The notes beneath the pieces were generated by a model. That model worked only from the letters and a program-made list of their open reading frames with translations, made no database searches and was not told the origin of the DNA. Below, one piece after another: positions 13,533-17,136 of a stretch of 17,136 bases of DNA. Origin of the DNA: UBA3071 sp965369635 (lineage in GTDB: Bacteria; Chloroflexota; Anaerolineae; UBA3071); the NCBI GenBank assembly GCA_965369635.1, contig CBDURC010000033.1, positions 1 through 17,136 on the forward strand, given 5' to 3'. The position numbers and the translations under genes were made by a program. Numbering within the stretch: position 1 is the stretch's first letter; the number at the start of each line of letters is the position of its first letter.

Positions 13533-14069
13533 TTATCTTTGGTTGAGGCTCTGGAAAAGCAGAGGAAGCAACGGGAGCGTAGGCTGTGGCGGCGCGTGCG
13601 TGCCTTCGCCAATCGCTTGCGGGTCGTTGCTTTCGTCACTGTTTTGCTCGGCGTCCTGCTGACTCTGGCCGCGCAGGCATGGGGCAGGGCGTATGACCTC
13701 GATTGGTTGGGCTACGTCATGGCGCTCATCCTGGCCCTGGCCTGGCTGTATGCGGCGGGCTTGCTCGCAGTGTTCTGGCGGCGCACCCGTTTCACCGCCT
13801 ATCTGCTGAAGACCCACTGGACCTGGCTGGCTGTGCTGGTGGGCATCCCGATTGATGTGCTTCAGATGGCGTACTACCGCCTGCGCGTGCCCGCGTGGCT
13901 GGTTTTGATCCTTGTTGGTAGCCTGTTTTGGCGCTGGCGCACGATCAGTGCTGAGGAGGAGATACAAGCTCATGCCTCGCAGTGGGAGCGCCTTTTTCCG
14001 CTTTCGTGGAACGACCTGATGCTCATGCGCTTCCCCGACCTACGAAAGGGCCCCGTTGCCGAGATGTAG
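13521..14069 (+). CDS. four-helix integral membrane protein, unknown function
   Basis: 182 residues from ATG 13521. A basic, coiled N-terminus (EALEKQRKQRERRLWRRVRAF, about 9-29) is followed by four hydrophobic segments at about 33-52, 62-86, 99-116 and 123-138. An acidic-polar C-terminus follows, ending in WNDLMLMRFPDLRKGPVAEM (163-182). I recognise no family. The N-terminus is probably cytoplasmic by the positive-inside rule, giving both ends inside. Its first four codons and upstream region exist in a second copy at 13373. The possible Cys-rich small ORF at 14056 overlaps its end. Confidence 0.75.
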   Translation: MSEQLSLVEALEKQRKQRERRLWRRVRAFANRLRVVAFVTVLLGVLLTLAAQAWGRAYDLDWLGYVMALILALAWLYAAGLLAVFWRRTRFTAYLLKTHWTWLAVLVGIPIDVLQMAYYRLRVPAWLVLILVGSLFWRWRTISAEEEIQAHASQWERLFPLSWNDLMLMRFPDLRKGPVAEM

Positions 14070-14175
14070 TAGATGCGGGCAGTGCGATCTGTATGTGCAG
14101 ACTGATGGCCTGACAGTGCAGGAGGTGTTGGCGAGGGTGGTGGATTTCCTGCACCAGCTTGAGTGGAGGGGGTGA
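14056..14175 (+). CDS. possible 39-residue CxxCxxC small protein
   Basis: TTG at 14056 follows AAAGGG (14045-14050, spacing about 5) and opens 39 codons to a TGA at 14173-14175. The peptide starts MPRCSRCGQCDLYV with C4, C7 and C10, then a well-formed amphipathic helix (LTVQEVLARVVDFLHQLEW). The Cys cluster resembles a metal-binding knuckle. It overlaps the end of the membrane gene by 14 nt, and its stop lies 2 nt before the secD -35 box. The TTG start and small size keep confidence low. It might also be the end of the membrane protein in another frame if a frameshift exists near 14040. Confidence 0.4.
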   Translation: MPRCSRCGQCDLYVQTDGLTVQEVLARVVDFLHQLEWRG

Positions 14176-14177
14176 GT

Positions 14178-14206
14178 TTGACAGGAGCGAGGGGCTACGC
14201 TATAAT
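14178..14206 (+). promoter_or_regulatory. consensus sigma-70 promoter for secD
   Basis: A perfect TTGACA (14178-14183) and perfect TATAAT (14201-14206) are separated by the ideal 17 bp. This predicts a start near 14213 and a leader of about 44 nt before secD. It is the strongest promoter in the window and starts the secDF unit independently of upstream genes. Confidence 0.85.
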
Positions 14207-14256
14207 CGCTCAGTTTGTGGCCGACATCCGATATCAGAATTTGGGGGAGTTGTTGC

Positions 14257-15684
14257 ATGAGAGAACGTAACGTGGTTGTGTTGGCTTTCATCGTCGTCCT
14301 GGCACTGGTGGCGCTGTGGATTGATCTGCCCATTGACCATCCCGAATGGACACAGAAGCTCCTCTTCTGGCAGCCCGAGGGCACGCGCGACTTGGAGTTG
14401 AAACAGGGGCTCGATCTGCAGGGCGGGTTGCAGGTGCTGCTGGAGGCGGATGTGCCCGAAGGCGAGGAACTCCCAGACGGCGCCCTGGAGGCGGCCAAGG
14501 GTATCATCGAGAACCGCGTCAATGGCCTGGGGGTGGCCGAGCCGTTGATCCAGATCCAGGGTCGGCAGCGCATCATCGTCGAGCTGCCGGGCATCAAGGA
14601 CCCCGACCAGGCGATTGCCACGCTCAAGGGTACGGGCCTTCTGGAGTTCGTCGAGGCGGGCGATGCTTTCCTGCAGGAGGGCACCATCATCCGCACCAGC
14701 CTCAGCGGCGACGATCTGGCATCCTCATTCGTCATCACTCCCACGGCCGAGATCACTCCCACCGCCGCGGTGACGGAGACAGCGGTCGCTCCCTCGGGAC
14801 AGGTGTACGAGACCGTCATGAGCGGCAAGCACCTGAAGACGGCGGGAGTGAGCACCGACGGGTACGGGCGGCCGCAGATCAACTTCGAGCTCACCAACGA
14901 AGGGGCCCGGATCTTCGCCGACTACACTCGTCAGAACATCAACAAGTTCCTTTGTATCACCATGGACAAGGTGGTCATCTCCTGCCCCATCATCAAGTCG
15001 GCCATTCCCGATGGACAGGGCGTCATCAGTAGCGAGCAGGGCTTCTCGTTGGAGTATGCTCGCGGTCTGGCCGTGCAGATGCGCTATGGTGCGCTGCCGG
15101 TGCCGCTGAAGGTGCTCAACAACCGCACCGTCGGCGCCACGCTGGGTCAGGATTCGGTGCAGAAGAGCATCACCGCCGGGGTGGTGGGGCTTTCCGTGGT
15201 CTTGCTGTTCATGCTGAGCTACTACCGGTTGCCGGGCCTCCTGGCCGACCTGGCGCTCATCATCTATGCCTTGCTTAACCTGGCCGCCTTCAAGCTGCTG
15301 CCCGTGGTGCTCACACTGCCGGGCATTGCCGGCTTCCTGCTTTCCACAGGCATGGCGGTGGATGCCAACGTGCTCATCTTCGAGCGCATGAAGGAGGAGC
15401 TGCGGGCGGGGCGGTCGCTGGGCGCATCCATAGAGGCGGGCTTCAGCCGTGCCTGGACGTCCATTCTCGACTCCAACCTGTCCACGCTGATTACCTGTGC
15501 CATCCTCTACTACTTCGGCGGCGCGTTTGGGGCCAGCACGGTTCGTGGTTTCGCTTTCACTCTGGGCATAGGTGTGCTCCTCAGCATGTTCACCGCTGTC
15601 ATCGTGACCCGCACCTTCGTGCGTTTCGTGTTCGAGGTAGCCGGCGAGAAACTGCGCAAGAATCGCTGGTTGCTGGGAGTGTAG
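14257..15684 (+). CDS. secD: protein translocase subunit SecD
   Basis: 475 residues from ATG 14257, with GGGGGAG at 14243-14249 (spacing 7); the extension to 14215 is rejected. SecD works with SecF at the SecYEG channel and uses the proton gradient to help pull proteins across the membrane. An N-terminal helix (5-21) is followed by the periplasmic-type domain with GLDLQGGLQVLLEAD (51-65) and ELTNEGARIF (211-220). Five more helices lie at about 304-321, 326-349, 352-368, 402-421 and 431-455. The fourth carries the family motif GMAVDANVLIFERMKEEL (365-382). A Thr/Pro/Ala-rich linker (TPTAEITPTAAVTETAVAPS, 161-180) is inserted in the outer domain. secF follows after 78 nt. Confidence 0.95.
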   Translation: MRERNVVVLAFIVVLALVALWIDLPIDHPEWTQKLLFWQPEGTRDLELKQGLDLQGGLQVLLEADVPEGEELPDGALEAAKGIIENRVNGLGVAEPLIQIQGRQRIIVELPGIKDPDQAIATLKGTGLLEFVEAGDAFLQEGTIIRTSLSGDDLASSFVITPTAEITPTAAVTETAVAPSGQVYETVMSGKHLKTAGVSTDGYGRPQINFELTNEGARIFADYTRQNINKFLCITMDKVVISCPIIKSAIPDGQGVISSEQGFSLEYARGLAVQMRYGALPVPLKVLNNRTVGATLGQDSVQKSITAGVVGLSVVLLFMLSYYRLPGLLADLALIIYALLNLAAFKLLPVVLTLPGIAGFLLSTGMAVDANVLIFERMKEELRAGRSLGASIEAGFSRAWTSILDSNLSTLITCAILYYFGGAFGASTVRGFAFTLGIGVLLSMFTAVIVTRTFVRFVFEVAGEKLRKNRWLLGV

Positions 15685-15695
15685 CTGCAATATCT

Positions 15696-15751
15696 CAATG
15701 ACCAATGTCCAACTCCCAAGTTGGTCGTTGGCCGTTCGTCATGGGTCATTA
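15696..15751 (+). repeat. eight phased heptamers, forward then inverted, between secD and secF
   Basis: Exactly 56 bp parse into eight 7-bp units. The first four are CAANNNC/G type (the first is CAATGAC), and the last four are their reverse-complement type GYCRTTR (for example GTCGTTG, GTCATTA). Arms AATGACC (15697-15703) and GGTCATT (15744-15750) pair, and CCAACT (15709-15714) pairs with AGTTGG (15719-15724). The element ends 2 nt before the secF ribosome binding site. Confidence 0.8.
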
Positions 15752-15762
15752 TCGGAGGAGTT

Positions 15763-16701
15763 ATGTATAACCTGGTTGGGAAGCGAAAGTGGTACTATTT
15801 GGCTTCGGCTATCCTCATCATCCCCGGGCTGATCGTGATGATCTATTCCACCGTCACCACCGGCAGCCCGCTGCGGCTGAGCATTGACTTCACCGGCGGC
15901 GTCATCTGGGAGATGCGCTTCCCGCAAGCAGTGCAGCCAGCAGATGTCCGGGCGGTGTTTGTCGAGAAGGGGTTGACAGATACGGCGGTAACCACGGTGG
16001 GGGACGAGCGGACGGTGCAGGCGCGGCTCAAGGCCATTGAGGACACCACGAAGGCCGAATTGGTCTCGCTACTGGCCGAGCGCTTTGGCGGCCTGGAGGA
16101 ACTGCAGTTCCGGTCCGTAGGCCCCACGGTAGGACGGGAGGTGGCGCGCACCGCCGGCATCGCCATCGCCGTCGCTTCGCTGGCCATTCTGATCTTCATC
16201 ACCTGGGCCTTCCGCAATGTGCCGCATCCTGTGCGCTACGGCACCTGCGCCATCCTGGCCATGCTGCACGACGTTTTGCTGATCATGGGCTTCCTGGCCA
16301 TCATGGGCTACGTGGCGGGGTGGGAGGTAGATGCGCTGTTCCTCACCGCGGTGCTGACGCTCATCGGCTTCGCCGTGCAGGATGCCATAGTGGTGTTCGA
16401 CCGCATTCGGGAGAACATCCCCAAGCATCGAGGCGAGCCCTTCGAGGTCATCGCCAACCGCAGCCTGCTGGAGACGCTGCACCGCAGCCTGGTCACGCAA
16501 CTTAATGCCATGTTTGTGATGATCGCCATCCTGATCTTCGGTGGGGCGACCATCAAGCAATTCATCGCCGCCATGCTGGTGGGCTTGCTGAGTGGCACCT
16601 ACTCTTCCATCTTCAACGCCGTGCCGCTTCTGGTCTCCTGGGAGAATGGCGAGATCGGCGGCTTCTTCCGGCGGCTGATCGGGCGGAGAGCGGCGGCGTA
16701 G
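15763..16701 (+). CDS. secF: protein translocase subunit SecF
   Basis: 312 residues from ATG 15763 with GGAGGAG at 15754-15760; the extension to 15721 runs through the repeat and is rejected. SecF is the partner of SecD in the translocation motor. The first helix (about 12-30) is followed by the conserved IDFTGGVIWEMRF (41-53) and an outer domain. Five helices follow at about 130-150, 159-184, 188-212, 245-262 and 266-292. The motif IGFAVQDAIVVFDRIREN (201-218) holds D207 and D213-R214; many SecF proteins have Asn-Asp-Thr where this one has Gln-Asp-Ala. The gene ends 20 nt before a strong hairpin terminator, closing the secDF unit. Confidence 0.95.
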   Translation: MYNLVGKRKWYYLASAILIIPGLIVMIYSTVTTGSPLRLSIDFTGGVIWEMRFPQAVQPADVRAVFVEKGLTDTAVTTVGDERTVQARLKAIEDTTKAELVSLLAERFGGLEELQFRSVGPTVGREVARTAGIAIAVASLAILIFITWAFRNVPHPVRYGTCAILAMLHDVLLIMGFLAIMGYVAGWEVDALFLTAVLTLIGFAVQDAIVVFDRIRENIPKHRGEPFEVIANRSLLETLHRSLVTQLNAMFVMIAILIFGGATIKQFIAAMLVGLLSGTYSSIFNAVPLLVSWENGEIGGFFRRLIGRRAAA

Positions 16702-16720
16702 ATCGACTGCATTGCGGAAA

Positions 16721-16756
16721 CCAAACGGGGCGGGGGAGTTCCTCCGCCCCGTTTGG
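16721..16756 (+). terminator. hairpin terminator after secF
   Basis: A perfect 13-bp stem, CCAAACGGGGCGG (16721-16733) and CCGCCCCGTTTGG (16744-16756), surrounds a 10-nt loop. No long T-run follows, so termination may be hairpin-only, or the site may act in both directions. It starts 20 nt after the secF stop. Confidence 0.75.
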
Positions 16757-17112
16757 CGTTCAGTGGATGGATAACTGGTCGCCCGTTGAGCTTGCACTCC
16801 CATCATTGAGCGATCAGTGGCAAGAACATGGTGGTGTGTCGGCGATAGTGGTTGGCACCGCGTCATCTACCTGTTATCGCGTTCCCATCTATCTATGGCG
16901 CGTTCCAAGAACTCCGTCGTAGTTGCGTCAGGCGCTCGCTGACGTTCGAGATCCATCAGTCTGAGCACTGTTGGCTCATCGCCCATGACTTTTCTGAGAA
17001 GGTTTCGGTAGAGTCTACGATGTGTGTGCGACATCCGGCGGGCTGGCCGTGTTCTTGGTCTGAAGGCAGGGCGCCGGGAGGGGGAGACCCATGGGGCGCA
17101 GAAGGAGGTGCG
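16757..17112. other. mostly gene-free stretch after the secF terminator
   Basis: About 356 bp with no plus-strand ORF of normal size, no tRNA cloverleaf and no phased repeat that I can see. The only coding candidate is the short minus-strand frame at 16867-17034. The right part (17041-17100) is G-rich and may hold the upstream region of the next gene. Confidence 0.4.
16867..17034 (-). CDS. possible 55-residue small protein on the minus strand
   Basis: Reading the minus strand from the ATG complement at 17032-17034 gives 55 residues to a TAG at 16867-16869. The sequence starts MSHTHRRLYRNLLRKVMGDE and ends ATTTEFLERAIDRWERDNR. It is charged, helical and protein-like, with no membrane segment. 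A second Met lies at residue 17. The ribosome binding site is weak, and the frame remains open upstream to the right edge of the window in Pro/Arg-rich, less protein-like sequence. It may be a real small gene, the remnant of a longer one, or chance. It would face secF, with the strong hairpin between them serving both. Confidence 0.35.
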   Translation of the reverse strand: MSHTHRRLYRNLLRKVMGDEPTVLRLMDLERQRAPDATTTEFLERAIDRWERDNR

Positions 17113-17136
17113 ATGGTTATCCTCTCTTCTCCGAAA
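17113..17136 (+). CDS. possible start of a gene running off the right edge
   Basis: AAGGAGG (17102-17108) precedes an ATG at 17113 that opens MVILSSPK and is still open at the edge. A competing ATG at 17091, after GGAGGGGGAG, opens another frame (MGRRRRCDGYPLFSE), also open to the edge. Only eight to fifteen codons are visible, so no product can be given. Confidence 0.3.

Noticed and set aside
16935..16965. tRNA-like T-loop word GTTCGAGATCC
   Set aside because: The flanking bases do not form a T-stem, and no acceptor, D or anticodon arms can be built around it.

Overview
This is a GC-rich bacterial window whose genes nearly all read left to right. It uses GTG and TTG starts as well as ATG, has tight ATGA stop/start overlaps, and carries core metabolic genes (sucC, sucD, cca, secD, secF) next to a very large GT39-PA14-NHL membrane protein. 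That mix, and the word-like short-unit repeats between and inside genes, suggests a Chloroflexota (Anaerolineae-like) genome. No rRNA or other phylogenetic marker is present, so this is inference.

Layout. 1-2856: the tail of an unknown gene, a LiaF-like membrane protein, a 36-residue small ORF overlapping a conserved protein of the family annotated as quinate 5-dehydrogenase, and a DUF559/Vsr-like PD-(D/E)XK protein. 2899-6881: a 43-residue ORF overlapping a 1284-residue glycosyltransferase-39-like protein that ends in two PA14-like domains and an NHL propeller. 6882-7246: a spacer with octamer repeats, a good sigma-70 promoter and a possibly structured leader for sucC.

7247-11480: sucC and sucD, the two subunits of succinyl-CoA synthetase, are separated by about 2.2 kb. 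The gap holds a self-contained toxin-antitoxin-like operon with its own promoter and palindromic operator (Phd-type antitoxin, PIN-like protein with a very acidic tail, MazF-type toxin), followed by a HIT hydrolase. The three TA genes overlap by 23 and 13 nt. The order Phd / PIN-like / MazF, without a separate MazE, is the most interesting coding arrangement here.

11674-14175: a cca-type tRNA nucleotidyltransferase with HD domain and an internal low-complexity insert, a 148-bp tandem duplication at its 3' end that creates a chimeric 40-residue ORF, a four-helix membrane protein and a small CxxCxxC ORF. 14178-16756: a consensus promoter, secD, secF and a strong hairpin terminator. 16757-17136: mostly non-coding, with a possible 55-residue minus-strand ORF and the start of a possible plus-strand gene.

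A recurring theme is arrays of phased 7-10 bp units, often a forward arm followed by an inverted arm. They occur in spacers (866-935, 6918-6985, 7192-7228, 15696-15751) and, in frame, inside genes (3368-3492, 4090-4158, 12499-12584). They behave like one class of element resembling the short tandemly repeated repetitive (STRR) sequences of cyanobacteria.
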